NCBI GenBank assembly: GCA_948500755.1
Contig: CAOOYH010000025.1
Coordinates: 1 to 7,142 of the forward strand
DNA from: an uncultured Lactobacillus sp.
GTDB taxonomy: Bacteria; Bacillota; Bacilli; Lactobacillales; Lactobacillaceae
DNA: 7,142 nucleotides
Direction of reading: 5' to 3'
Shown here: positions 1 to 7,058 of the stretch, piece by piece
Position numbering within the stretch: the stretch's first letter is position 1
Layout of the letters: every line of letters starts with the position of its first letter
The notes under the pieces: model-generated
Databases searched by the model: none
What the model saw: the letters and a program-made list of their open reading frames with translations, nothing else
What the model was told of the DNA's origin: nothing
Program-made: the position numbers and the translations under genes

Positions 1-8
1 CAATTCCT

Positions 9-28
9 CCCCGGATTAAAATCCGGGG
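9..28. repeat. Perfect 20-bp palindrome beyond the permease gene
   Basis: The sequence ccccggattaaaatccgggg is self-complementary over its full length and would form a GC-rich hairpin with 9-bp arms around a central AA. It lies about 30 bp past the permease stop. Neither flank visible in the window is T-rich, so it is not a canonical intrinsic terminator on the evidence here, although only 8 bases are visible on the left. A strong hairpin of this type close to a sharp gene truncation also resembles the subterminal hairpins of IS200/IS605-family elements. That second reading is inference from general appearance only. Confidence 0.6.
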
Positions 29-57
29 TATCCTTGCTTAATCAGCCTAGAAGGATA
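29..57. repeat. Stem-loop abutting the palindrome
   Basis: tatcctt at 29-35 pairs with aaggata at 51-57, giving a 7-bp stem with a 15-base loop. It directly abuts the palindrome at 9-28 and ends 2 bases short of the permease stop codon. Two stem-loops back to back after a truncated gene could be the permease operon's 3' end structure or the end of an inserted element. Neither can be decided without the sequence to the left. Confidence 0.4.
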
Positions 58-59
58 AA

Positions 60-1727
60 TCAATGAATTAATAAGACTACTCCATTATCGCCAACTAAAC
101 CGACAGCATGATGCGTGGTAAAGACCTGTCTAACAGTTGCATCAAATGGGGCTAGCACCTTACCATCACTTGGTTTAATTGCAAAACCTTGGCCCACTGA
201 TCCTGAAGAAAATGTTTGATCCTTAACTGAACTTAGATTCATTAACTTGCCTGAAATTGGAGTTGGAACAGCAATTTCGCCGCTAACTTGAGTATCATCA
301 GTCTTATCAAATTGTTTGCCCCAAGTCTTTTCCAGTTCGTCAACGATTTCTGCGTGCTTCTTTTCGCTCAAAATAACCTTAGCTCTAAAAACTGCTACCG
401 CAATAATTAACATAACAGCTGGCAAGCCAAACATCATTAACTTGAACTTAAATTGACCTGCAGCTGTAATTGAAGAAGCAGTTGCTCCTGTCGTCATGCC
501 GGCAATGATAGCAATTTGACTAACAACACCATTAGAAATAGCTCCACCGAACTTATCAACTAATGGTCTGATGGATAAAGCAAGTGATTCGTCACGGTGA
601 CCAAGCTTTAATTGACCATATTCAACTGAGTCGGTCATCACCATCAAGACGATCAAGAAGACCATTTGTTGAGGGAAACCGAACATTGAAGCAGCAAGTA
701 AAACAAGTGGTAAATTGCTACCAGCAACGGCAAAGAGTGCAATTCCGATTAACATTAAGCCTAAACAGCAGGAGAATAAAGTCTTTCTAGTAATCTTTTT
801 AGATAAAATTGGAAAGAGTGAAGTAGAAATAATTCCTAAGAAAATATTGATAGTTGAGAAGATTGAGAAAGCTTTTGGCATCCCCATGATATAAGTGAAG
901 TAATAAACTTCAAGAGAGTTAGTGATGTAAATTGCCACACAATAGAACAAGTATGCCAAAGCAACCCACATCAATTGATCGTTTCCAGACAAAGCTTTAA
1001 AAATGGCAATGATTCCTTTAGTATCCTTCTTATTTTCACGGATTTCGCTATGATTTTCACGGGTAAAAATTCCCACACCCCAGGCAGTCAAAAGCGCAAT
1101 CAAACATACAATTAAGGCAAAAATAAACCAACCACGATCGTCACCAGTACTGGTTGCTTTAGCGGAGAAAAAGATTGCTGCTGGCATAACTAAGACACCA
1201 ACTAATCCTTGACCCACTGTCGAACCAATCCGAGCATAAGAAGCCGTCTTTTCACGTTCTCTTGAACTAGTCGAAAGTGATGGCAACATGGACCAGAAGC
1301 CTACATCTTTAAATGAGTAGAAAATATCCATTGTAATATACAAAATTCCAAAGACAATTACATATAAAAGTGCATTCTTCTTATATAATCCGCCCATGTT
1401 AGTGAACAAAATCAACAGAATGATTGATGAAACTGTCCCACCAGCTACAACCCAAGGTCTGAAGTGACCCCAGCGAGTTTTGGTTCTATCAATCGCATTC
1501 CCGATAAATGGATCGATAAACAATTCCACAATTCTCAAAATCATAATTGTCATGGTAATGATACTGATCATCTTCGCATCAGTTTCCGCATTGCCTGTAT
1601 TAAACAAGTGCGAAGTAATAAACATAATCAAGTATCCAGATAGCAGCGCAAAGAACGCGTCGTTACCAAACGCCCCTAAACTATAGGCCCATCGTGCCGT
1701 TTTCGACATCGTTTTTTTATCATCCAT
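60..1727 (-). CDS. lacS: LacS-type galactoside permease (GPH family), EIIA domain truncated
   Basis: This is a 555-residue membrane protein of the glycoside-pentoside-hexuronide:cation symporter family. It should import lactose, galactose or a related galactoside by cation symport or exchange. Hydrophobic segments run from about residue 15 to 448, consistent with about 12 helices. The family signature DPFIGNAIDR, TRWG and FRPW lies at 72-92. K374, H377 and E380 in KLGHRDE match the Lys-His-Glu motif of Streptococcus thermophilus LacS. From about 483 a PTS EIIA (Crr-like) domain begins (PTPISGKL, APFDATV, TTHHAVGL) but ends with VVLLIH at 555. That last His aligns with the phosphoryl acceptor (His552 in S. 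thermophilus LacS, 634 aa). About 80 family residues are missing, and no downstream frame continues the domain. The start is the first ATG, with AAGGGG 8 bases upstream. It is the last gene of the gal operon, 27 bp after galM. The carrier half looks intact. The exact sugar is inferred. Confidence 0.88.
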   Translation of the reverse strand: MDDKKTMSKTARWAYSLGAFGNDAFFALLSGYLIMFITSHLFNTGNAETDAKMISIITMTIMILRIVELFIDPFIGNAIDRTKTRWGHFRPWVVAGGTVSSIILLILFTNMGGLYKKNALLYVIVFGILYITMDIFYSFKDVGFWSMLPSLSTSSREREKTASYARIGSTVGQGLVGVLVMPAAIFFSAKATSTGDDRGWFIFALIVCLIALLTAWGVGIFTRENHSEIRENKKDTKGIIAIFKALSGNDQLMWVALAYLFYCVAIYITNSLEVYYFTYIMGMPKAFSIFSTINIFLGIISTSLFPILSKKITRKTLFSCCLGLMLIGIALFAVAGSNLPLVLLAASMFGFPQQMVFLIVLMVMTDSVEYGQLKLGHRDESLALSIRPLVDKFGGAISNGVVSQIAIIAGMTTGATASSITAAGQFKFKLMMFGLPAVMLIIAVAVFRAKVILSEKKHAEIVDELEKTWGKQFDKTDDTQVSGEIAVPTPISGKLMNLSSVKDQTFSSGSVGQGFAIKPSDGKVLAPFDATVRQVFTTHHAVGLVGDNGVVLLIH

Positions 1728-1754
1728 AGAGATTACCCCTTCTCTATCTTCTAA

Positions 1755-2741
1755 CTATTTAAATGACCAACAAATTTTGCGGTCAAATTTTTCAAATGGA
1801 AGCAAAGTGATTTCACCTAAGTCTGAATTTTCAGATGGTGGACACTGTGCTTCGAGCGTAATGCCATCATATTGGCCAATATTATTTGCCACGCCCGTAT
1901 GGTTAAAATGATTGGCCGTATAAGTGACAATGGCTGGCGCATTGGTCGTCATCGTCATTTGATGATTTTCACCAATTAAAGTAGCAGCTGGCTGATTGCC
2001 GTTTAAAATAAAAGGATGATCAAGACCATTACGCAATTTAATCTGCTTATCGCTAGAAGTTAGCGCTTCACCGATTTTTTTAGCTTTTCTAAAATCAAAA
2101 GCTGTTTGATCAACACTCTTCATCCCTTGATTTGGCAAACCATCTTCACCTACCGGTAAATAGTAATCTGCGTTCAGCTGCATCTTTAAATCTCTGGCCT
2201 TCTCACCTAAAGTGAAGTAAGTATGATTGGCTGGATTAAAAATCGTCATCTTGTCGCTAACTGCGATCAATTCATAGCGTAAATTGTTATCATTATCTAA
2301 TTCATAAATAGCGTGCAATTTTAAGTTTCCAGGATAGCCATTATTGCCATCTAGATCGACTAAAGTTAAGTCAGCTTGTGCCACTTGGCTACCAGCATAA
2401 AGTTTAAAATTCCAAACTTGCATGTCTAAGCCAATGCCACCATGGATATGATTTTCACCATCATTTTGTAGAAGTTGCAAAATATTCGCACCCAATTGCC
2501 ACTTTCCTTGGTAAACACGTCCACAAATTCGGCCGACCGTTCCACCCAAAAAATTCCGTTCTTTTGAATAATCTGCCGGTGAATTCAATGACAAAATTAG
2601 ATCGTCACCAGAAAGAAGAACTTTTTCTAAAGTGGCACCATAATTGAGGATTTTGACTTCCATGCCAGAATCATTCAAAAGCATTAATTCACATAGATCG
2701 CTATTATCTTTACGCCCATATTTCTTAAATGCTGTCTTCAT
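1755..2741 (-). CDS. galM: Aldose 1-epimerase (mutarotase)
   Basis: This is a 328-residue cytoplasmic mutarotase that interconverts beta- and alpha-D-galactose, supplying the alpha anomer that galactokinase needs. Landmarks of the GalM family are R71 in GRICGR, the NHIHGG motif at 97-102 (catalytic H100), NPANHTYF at 169-176 (H173, the second catalytic His), LDHPF with D241 for substrate binding, and GITLEAQ with the general base E297. The length fits the family (about 330-350 aa). The ATG is 1 bp from the galT stop, and only a weak GTAGG lies 9 bases upstream, inside the galT end, so translation is probably coupled to galT. It is part of the galK-galT-galM-permease operon. No truncation or missing catalytic residue was seen. 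Confidence 0.95.
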   Translation of the reverse strand: MKTAFKKYGRKDNSDLCELMLLNDSGMEVKILNYGATLEKVLLSGDDLILSLNSPADYSKERNFLGGTVGRICGRVYQGKWQLGANILQLLQNDGENHIHGGIGLDMQVWNFKLYAGSQVAQADLTLVDLDGNNGYPGNLKLHAIYELDNDNNLRYELIAVSDKMTIFNPANHTYFTLGEKARDLKMQLNADYYLPVGEDGLPNQGMKSVDQTAFDFRKAKKIGEALTSSDKQIKLRNGLDHPFILNGNQPAATLIGENHQMTMTTNAPAIVTYTANHFNHTGVANNIGQYDGITLEAQCPPSENSDLGEITLLPFEKFDRKICWSFK

Positions 2742-2742
2742 C

Positions 2743-4212
2743 TTATTCGCCTACTTCTTTTGTCAAAGCATCGATGAATTCTTGCCAACCTTGATCACCA
2801 TCAGCATTATTCTTAAAGACGCCTGCACATTGTAAGACTTCTTCAAAAACTTCAACTAAACCTTGATGCAAGACATTTTCTACATTGGCTGCTGTGATTT
2901 GATTGTTTTGCTTCAATTCATCAGCCCATTCCTTATGACTCTCGGCCATTTGATTGTCTTGATCAAGCAAGTATTTCTTAACTTCTTCGAGCTCGCTCTT
3001 TAATCTACCTGGTAAAATTGCGCGGCCCATTACTTCGATCAAGCCAATATTTTCTTTTTTAATGTGCCAAAGCTTTTCATGTGGGTGGAAAATTCCTAAT
3101 GAATATTGCTCACTGGTATTGTTGTCCCGCAACACTAGGTCCAAGATGAACTTTTTGCCTTCACGGTGCATGATTGGCGTAACTGTGTGGTGACGAGTTT
3201 CACCATCAAAGGCCTTAATGTGACGCTTCTCATCGCTGTAATGATCCCAGAACTTAATAATCTGACTGCCTAAATCAATCAAAGCTAAGGAATTATCGCT
3301 ACTTAAGCGCAAGTCACTCATCGGCCAATCAACAATCCCGGCTTCGACGTCTGGATAATTGTTAAACTTAACTGCCTTCTTGACCTTAGCTTTCATCATT
3401 GGGAAAATGTGTCGACCACCCTGATAGTGCTCGTGAGCTAACATTGAACCACCAACAATTGGTAAATCAGCATTTGATCCTACGAAATACTTAGGAAATT
3501 GCTTTTCAATATCAACTAAATTGATTAGAGTTTGTTGATTAATCACCATTGGAATATGCTTTTCATCAAGAAAAATACAATGTTCATTAAAATAAGCATA
3601 CGGTGAATATTGAAAACCCCAAGGGCGTCCACCAACATTGATTCGAATAATTCTCAAATTAGAGCGGGCATTTTTACCATAGCCACCAATATATCCTTCA
3701 TTTTCAAGACAAAGAGCACATTGGGGATATTTTTTACCAGTGGCATGAGCTGCAGCAGCAATTGCTTTAGGATCTTTTTCAGGCTTTGATAAATTAATCG
3801 TGATCTCTAAACCATGACCCTTTGAACTAGTCCCATCAAAGACAATGTTTCTAGCAATTGCTTCTTTTTTAACGTAGTTATTATCTACACAAAGCTTATA
3901 AAACCAATCAGTAGCTTTTTCAGAAGATTCTTGCATCTTATTCCAAAAAATATCATTCACTTGACTAGGAATTGGTGTCATTAAATCATAAAGCTCATCG
4001 TTCAAAACTTCTCTTGAAGTAATATCATCAGGAATCTTTTCACGCTTAACGGCTAAATCAACCAATTGCTTAACGACGGGCTTGTTCCCTTCTACTTCGG
4101 CATCATCATCACCAACCAAAGCCTTAACTTTATTGATGATATAAACACGATCCAGCTCCTTGTAGCTTCCGTGTTCAATTACTTCATCTGCAAATTTTTC
4201 AAATAAATCCAT
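2743..4212 (-). CDS. galT: Galactose-1-phosphate uridylyltransferase, class II
   Basis: This 489-residue cytoplasmic enzyme transfers UMP from UDP-glucose to galactose-1-phosphate, giving UDP-galactose and glucose-1-phosphate. It is the Firmicutes-type class II enzyme. Residues 249-266 match the class II signature exactly (DLPIVGGSMLAHEHYQGG). This holds the HxHxQ active-site core (H260, H262, Q264), where H262 would carry the UMP by analogy with class I. A CxxC pair (C165, C168) lies upstream and an HPH (376-378) near the C-terminal domain. The length is typical for class II and much longer than class I (about 350). It starts 17 bp after the galK stop. An AGGAG just past that stop is 12 bases from the ATG, a slightly long spacing. 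It is the second gene of the operon, with no sign of damage. Confidence 0.97.
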   Translation of the reverse strand: MDLFEKFADEVIEHGSYKELDRVYIINKVKALVGDDDAEVEGNKPVVKQLVDLAVKREKIPDDITSREVLNDELYDLMTPIPSQVNDIFWNKMQESSEKATDWFYKLCVDNNYVKKEAIARNIVFDGTSSKGHGLEITINLSKPEKDPKAIAAAAHATGKKYPQCALCLENEGYIGGYGKNARSNLRIIRINVGGRPWGFQYSPYAYFNEHCIFLDEKHIPMVINQQTLINLVDIEKQFPKYFVGSNADLPIVGGSMLAHEHYQGGRHIFPMMKAKVKKAVKFNNYPDVEAGIVDWPMSDLRLSSDNSLALIDLGSQIIKFWDHYSDEKRHIKAFDGETRHHTVTPIMHREGKKFILDLVLRDNNTSEQYSLGIFHPHEKLWHIKKENIGLIEVMGRAILPGRLKSELEEVKKYLLDQDNQMAESHKEWADELKQNNQITAANVENVLHQGLVEVFEEVLQCAGVFKNNADGDQGWQEFIDALTKEVGE

Positions 4213-4229
4213 TATTTTTGCCTACTCCT

Positions 4230-5399
4230 TTAAATCTTCTTAGTACCATCAACAATTTCTGCATCGTAAAAACTTGCATCATAGCCAACCGTATCACGAT
4301 AAATTTTTCCAACAGCTTTCTTAAAGTCCTCAGCTTGATCTTTTTTGACAATGGCAATTGCTGAACCACCAAAGCCGCCGCCGATCATTCTTGCACCAAG
4401 GACTCCGGCTTGTTTCCATGAACTTTCGGCTAAAGTATCAAGTTCTTTACCTGTTACTTCATAATCATAATGAAGAGAAACGTGAGAAGCATCAATTAAA
4501 CGACCGAGTTTCTCTAAATCGTTATCTTCCATCGCTTGAGTAGCACGAAGGGTTCTTTGATTTTCATTGACTGCGTGACGCGCACGCTTCAACTCCGTCT
4601 CATCATTAATAAGATAAGAGTATTCATCAAAAGTATCGCTATCAATTTCGCCTAAACTCTTAATATCAAGCTTAGTTTGCAACTTCTTTAAAGCATCGTG
4701 ACATTCTTGAACGCGATCATTGTAAGCTGAATCAGCTAAGGTATGTTCCTTGTTAGTCGACATAATCACGATTTCATAATCACCGAGCTTCAATGGCTTA
4801 TATTCATATTCCATCGTGTTGCAATCTAAGAAAATTGCACTATCTTTTTTACCCATAATGCAGGCAAATTGATCCATAATTCCTGAATTTAAACCGACAA
4901 ATTCATTTTCAGTTTTTTGACCAAGCTTAGCCAAAGTTACACGGTCCACATCTAAATCGAATTCATCTTTTAGAATGATTCCCATCAACATTTCAATCGC
5001 AGCTGATGAAGAAAGACCTGAACCAGATGGAAGAGTTGCCTTGATGTATAAGTTAAAACCATGATCAATCTTGTTACCATCTTTTCTTTGACGAAGATAT
5101 GTCAACATCCCCTTGAAATAATTGGTCCAAAAGCGATCATCTTTTTCAACGCTGTTATCATCTAGATCAAACTCAACAACATCACCATCGATATTACCGG
5201 AATACAATCTAACTTTTTTGTCTTCGCGTGGTCCATATACACCATATACACCTAAACTAATTGCTGCTGGAAATACATGTCCCCCATTATAATCAGTGTG
5301 TTCACCAATCACATTGATTCTACCTGGTGAGAAAAAGACATCCTTTCCTTCTTCACCATATACGTCTTGATAAGCATTAAGTAATTCTGTTTTATCCAT
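4230..5399 (-). CDS. galK: Galactokinase
   Basis: This 389-residue cytoplasmic GHMP-family kinase phosphorylates alpha-D-galactose with ATP to galactose-1-phosphate, the committed step of the Leloir pathway. Three family motifs are present in order: the galactokinase signature GRINVIGEHTDYNGG (26-40) with catalytic R27 and the sugar-contacting E33/H34/D36 region; the phosphate-binding loop LPSGSGLSSSAA (123-134); and the C-terminal MIGGGFGG (338-345). The GIMDQF segment carries D176, the expected catalytic base. The length is normal. The start is supported by GAGGG 7 bases upstream of ATG. It is the first gene of the galK-galT-galM-permease unit and has its own promoter and an operator in the short leader. 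Confidence 0.97.
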   Translation of the reverse strand: MDKTELLNAYQDVYGEEGKDVFFSPGRINVIGEHTDYNGGHVFPAAISLGVYGVYGPREDKKVRLYSGNIDGDVVEFDLDDNSVEKDDRFWTNYFKGMLTYLRQRKDGNKIDHGFNLYIKATLPSGSGLSSSAAIEMLMGIILKDEFDLDVDRVTLAKLGQKTENEFVGLNSGIMDQFACIMGKKDSAIFLDCNTMEYEYKPLKLGDYEIVIMSTNKEHTLADSAYNDRVQECHDALKKLQTKLDIKSLGEIDSDTFDEYSYLINDETELKRARHAVNENQRTLRATQAMEDNDLEKLGRLIDASHVSLHYDYEVTGKELDTLAESSWKQAGVLGARMIGGGFGGSAIAIVKKDQAEDFKKAVGKIYRDTVGYDASFYDAEIVDGTKKI

Positions 5400-5421
5400 T
5401 TTTATACCCTCAGTTCCGTTC

Positions 5422-5435
5422 TGTAATCGTTTTCA
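5422..5435 (-). promoter_or_regulatory. Operator box (cre / GalR-type) in the galK leader
   Basis: On the coding (-) strand this reads TGAAAACGATTACA, which fits the CcpA cre consensus TGWNANCGNTNWCA at every defined position. It begins 7 bases downstream of the -10 element, so it covers the expected transcription start. A bound repressor would block initiation or early elongation. Read on the + strand it differs from the box at the galE promoter in only one of 14 bases. This suggests a protein shared by both promoters, either CcpA or the neighbouring LacI-family GalR, since these proteins recognise similar CG-centred sites. Confidence 0.75.
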
Positions 5436-5441
5436 TAAGTT

Positions 5442-5470
5442 AGTATAAATCTTTTTGCTTAATTAGTAAA
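5442..5470 (-). promoter_or_regulatory. galK operon promoter
   Basis: On the - strand a -35 TTTACT (5465-5470) and a -10 TATACT (5442-5447) are separated by 17 bp, matching the sigma-A consensus at 4/6 and 5/6 positions. The predicted start is near 5435, giving a leader of about 35 bases to the galK ATG. It sits just downstream of the terminator at 5508-5548, so galK should be transcribed independently of the upstream beta-galactosidase remnant. Confidence 0.7.
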
Positions 5471-5479
5471 TAATTTACT
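5465..5479. repeat. AT-rich inverted repeat over the galK -35
   Basis: The arms agtaaa (5465-5470) and tttact (5474-5479) flank a 3-base centre, and one arm is the -35 hexamer itself. It could be a protein-binding site at the promoter, but in DNA this AT-rich short inverted repeats arise easily by chance. Confidence 0.3.
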
Positions 5480-5507
5480 TATAAAAATAAAATATTTTAT
5501 TTTAAGC

Positions 5508-5548
5508 AAAAAAATAAGGAACTAAGTATTTTTACTCAATTCCTTATT
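5508..5548 (-). terminator. Intrinsic terminator after the beta-galactosidase remnant
   Basis: On the - strand AATAAGGAA (5540-5548) pairs perfectly with TTCCTTATT (5513-5521), and an inner AGTA/TACT pairing extends the stem. A run of seven Ts follows (5508-5514, counting bases shared with the stem). It lies 24 bases past the stop of the GH42 fragment and upstream of the galK promoter. It is most simply the original terminator of the lost beta-galactosidase gene. Confidence 0.8.
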
Positions 5549-5571
5549 CTCTAAGAGAGGGGAGATAATTT

Positions 5572-5826
5572 TTATTTGTTTAAGATTTCTACATCCCAGG
5601 CTTTCAAAGTTTGACTAGCTATCTTGCCAGTTAATAAATCTTGATAAGCACTAAATTTATCGGGCAATTTGCGCTTATCATTACTCATATTAAGAATGAA
5701 GTATAATTCTTTACCATCTTCCGTAATGCGTTTAGTGATTTCAAGTTCATTATTTTCATTGGCTAGGGGTTCAATATGAGTTATTTCAAGAATTTGATCA
5801 AATAGGGGACTCTGCATAGCTGGCAA
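5572..5826 (-). pseudogene. 3' remnant of a GH42 beta-galactosidase gene
   Basis: The 84 codons resemble the extreme C-terminus of GH42 beta-galactosidases, the small C-terminal beta-sandwich domain. The pattern is ELEITKR, then ELYFILNMS, then YQDLLTGK, and a closing hydrophobic strand ending VEILNK before the stop. GH42 enzymes are about 650-690 aa, so some 85-90% is missing, including the catalytic barrel and both acid/base and nucleophile glutamates. The frame is closed upstream by a TAA at 5842-5844, directly against the galR terminator. The only possible starts are a TTG (5824-5826) and an ATG (5815-5817), and neither has a ribosome binding site. No promoter is apparent between it and the galR terminator. 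It is therefore probably neither expressed nor functional. A lactobacillus beta-galactosidase of this kind often sits in the lac/gal cluster, which fits its position here. Family assignment is from recalled sequence patterns. Confidence 0.78.
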
Positions 5827-5924
5827 TTTACTAACGACAAATTAAAAAAGAATCCCCATATGATAAGAATTCTTTCTAACTAATCACTTTGTAAATTTTT
5901 TTGTTTACTTAATAATTTACTAAC
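5825..5924. repeat. Two copies of an 11-bp direct repeat
   Basis: aatttactaac occurs at 5825-5835 (upstream edge of the GH42 remnant) and again at 5914-5924 (over the galR stop codon). The copies flank a 78-bp segment that contains the galR terminator. It may mark an old rearrangement boundary, but the sequence is AT-rich and chance is possible. Confidence 0.4.
5844..5875 (-). terminator. Intrinsic terminator of galR
   Basis: On the - strand AAAGAATTC (5867-5875) pairs with GGATTCTTT (5847-5855), including one T-G wobble, around an 11-base loop. The T-run ends at 5844. It lies 45 bases after the galR stop, on the right strand to end galR transcription before the beta-galactosidase remnant and the galK operon. 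Confidence 0.8.
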
Positions 5925-6924
5925 CTTTTGGAACAAAACTTTTTCTTACAATGAGCTTAGTATTCATACTCACATCAATATGCGCCTGATCCGGTCGAAT
6001 AATCAAAGATGTCAGCATCCTAAGCGCCATATCAACCATTTCTTGTTGATCGATATCATATGAAGAAAGTGGCGGAGAAACATATTTAACAATATTGCTA
6101 TTATTAATACTCAAAATTTGCGTATCCCGAGGCACAATCACATTTTCTTCGTTAAAGGCTTGTAAAACCCCTACCGCCAAAGTATCAGAAGCCACCAAAA
6201 AAGCTTCCGGCAAGTCATCTTTACACTTCTTAAGAACTTCTTTTCCAAGTTTGTAACCATTATCAACACTAAATGGTCCATTTACAAACATGGGATGAGT
6301 ATTTTTATCCAAAGATCGAACATATTCAGAAAAAGCAACTGCGCGAATGTCTCTTTCTTGGATATGATCATGTTTCACCCCGTCTCCACCAATAAAACCA
6401 AAACTCTGCAAGCCTTTTTCAATAAATAAATTAATGGCGTTTTTGACAGTTAAAGCCAAATTAGGCCGAATCGAATCAAATAATTCAGGGGCTGGATTGG
6501 TATCAACAAACACTCCATTGGGTAAAACCTTATGCAAAGTTTCTAATTTAGATTGCTCGATTTCATCAGCCCCTACTCCAATAAAACCTTGAAATAAATC
6601 AGCATGTTCGATCAAATCATCGATATTGTAATAGGTCTTCATTTTTAACGATTCATGTTCAACAGTTGAAATTAAAGCCTTTTTAAGAGAAGTAAAGTAT
6701 TCATCTTGAATTTGCTCTTTATTATTTACGCGGTACAAAAGCGCAATTGTTGGACGAATTCGCTTTTCTTGGTGATCTTTCCAATAACCGAGTTTATTAG
6801 CAATCTCTAAAATCTTATTTTTAGTATCAGCCGTAATTGACAAGTTTGGATCATTATTTAATAGTCGTGATACTGTTGCTGGGGAGTATCCCGATTCATA
6901 TGCAATTTCTTTGATAGTTGTCAT
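5920..6924 (-). CDS. galR: LacI/GalR-family transcriptional regulator
   Basis: This is a 334-residue cytoplasmic DNA-binding regulator. Residues 3-25 form the LacI-type helix-turn-helix (TIKEIAYESGYSPATVSRLL), followed by the third helix and a linker (to about 56) leading to a periplasmic-binding-protein-like effector domain. That domain has the usual landmarks FQGFIGVG (111-118), FGFIGGDG (175-182), FLVASDTLAVGVLQAF (242-257) and the C-terminal LIVRKSF (324-330). The length is typical. It is divergent from galE and upstream of the gal operon, so a local role controlling galactose or lactose genes is likely; the effector cannot be read from sequence. The start is the only ATG giving a complete HTH. 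Its ribosome binding site is weak (GGA, 11 bases upstream), suggesting low expression. It could equally be called LacR, and calling it a galactose sensor is inference from position. Confidence 0.85.
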   Translation of the reverse strand: MTTIKEIAYESGYSPATVSRLLNNDPNLSITADTKNKILEIANKLGYWKDHQEKRIRPTIALLYRVNNKEQIQDEYFTSLKKALISTVEHESLKMKTYYNIDDLIEHADLFQGFIGVGADEIEQSKLETLHKVLPNGVFVDTNPAPELFDSIRPNLALTVKNAINLFIEKGLQSFGFIGGDGVKHDHIQERDIRAVAFSEYVRSLDKNTHPMFVNGPFSVDNGYKLGKEVLKKCKDDLPEAFLVASDTLAVGVLQAFNEENVIVPRDTQILSINNSNIVKYVSPPLSSYDIDQQEMVDMALRMLTSLIIRPDQAHIDVSMNTKLIVRKSFVPKG

Positions 6925-6960
6925 AGTTCATCATTTCCATTAAAAAATCTTTTCAACTTC

Positions 6961-6988
6961 ATTATACAAAACATTTACTACTTTCCAA
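6961..6988 (-). promoter_or_regulatory. galR promoter
   Basis: On the - strand a -35 TTGGAA (6983-6988) and a perfect -10 TATAAT (6961-6966) are separated by 16 bp. Transcription would begin near 6954, about 30 bases before the galR ATG. I found no copy of the 14-bp galE/galK operator box at this promoter, so autoregulation through that box is not supported. Confidence 0.65.
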
Positions 6989-7039
6989 TAAATATCTAAA
7001 TCAGTTTTTAAATAATTTATCAAAATTAATAAATGTTTT
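6968..7039. repeat. 10-bp inverted repeat between galR and galE
   Basis: aaaacattta (6968-6977) is the exact reverse complement of taaatgtttt (7030-7039), with 52 bp between the arms. Each arm lies upstream of one of the two divergent -10 elements, at unequal distances. It might be a paired binding site for a looping regulator or a chance match in AT-rich DNA. Confidence 0.3.
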
Positions 7040-7049
7040 ACTAGATGTA

Positions 7050-7058
7050 TGTTATAAT
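7050..7058 (+). promoter_or_regulatory. galE promoter (extended -10)
   Basis: The sequence TGTTATAAT joins a TGN extension to a perfect TATAAT (7053-7058). No good -35 hexamer stands at 16-18 bp, which is common for extended -10 promoters. The start would be near 7065, about 25 bases before galE. AT-rich DNA upstream could act as an UP element. Confidence 0.7.

Noticed and set aside
9..28. The palindrome as a confident rho-independent terminator of the gal operon.
   Set aside because: No T-run follows on either strand within the visible sequence; the window edge prevents a decision on the - strand side.
1707..1709. Alternative permease start at Met7.
   Set aside because: The upstream ATG at 1725-1727 has AAGGGG at a good 8-base spacing; Met7 has none.
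2644..2835. Short + strand open frames opposite the gal genes and the permease (also 584-790, 1480-1686, 4358-4543).
   Set aside because: They lie wholly within well-supported genes on the other strand, resemble no family I recognise and have the composition of antisense shadows.
5815..5826. The beta-galactosidase remnant as a real small protein starting at TTG or ATG.
   Set aside because: There is no ribosome binding site or promoter, the galR terminator is directly upstream, and the peptide is only the terminal piece of a large enzyme domain.
5891..5908. gtaaa...tttac as another hairpin after galR.
   Set aside because: The arms are only 5 bp in very AT-rich DNA, and a better terminator lies just beyond it.
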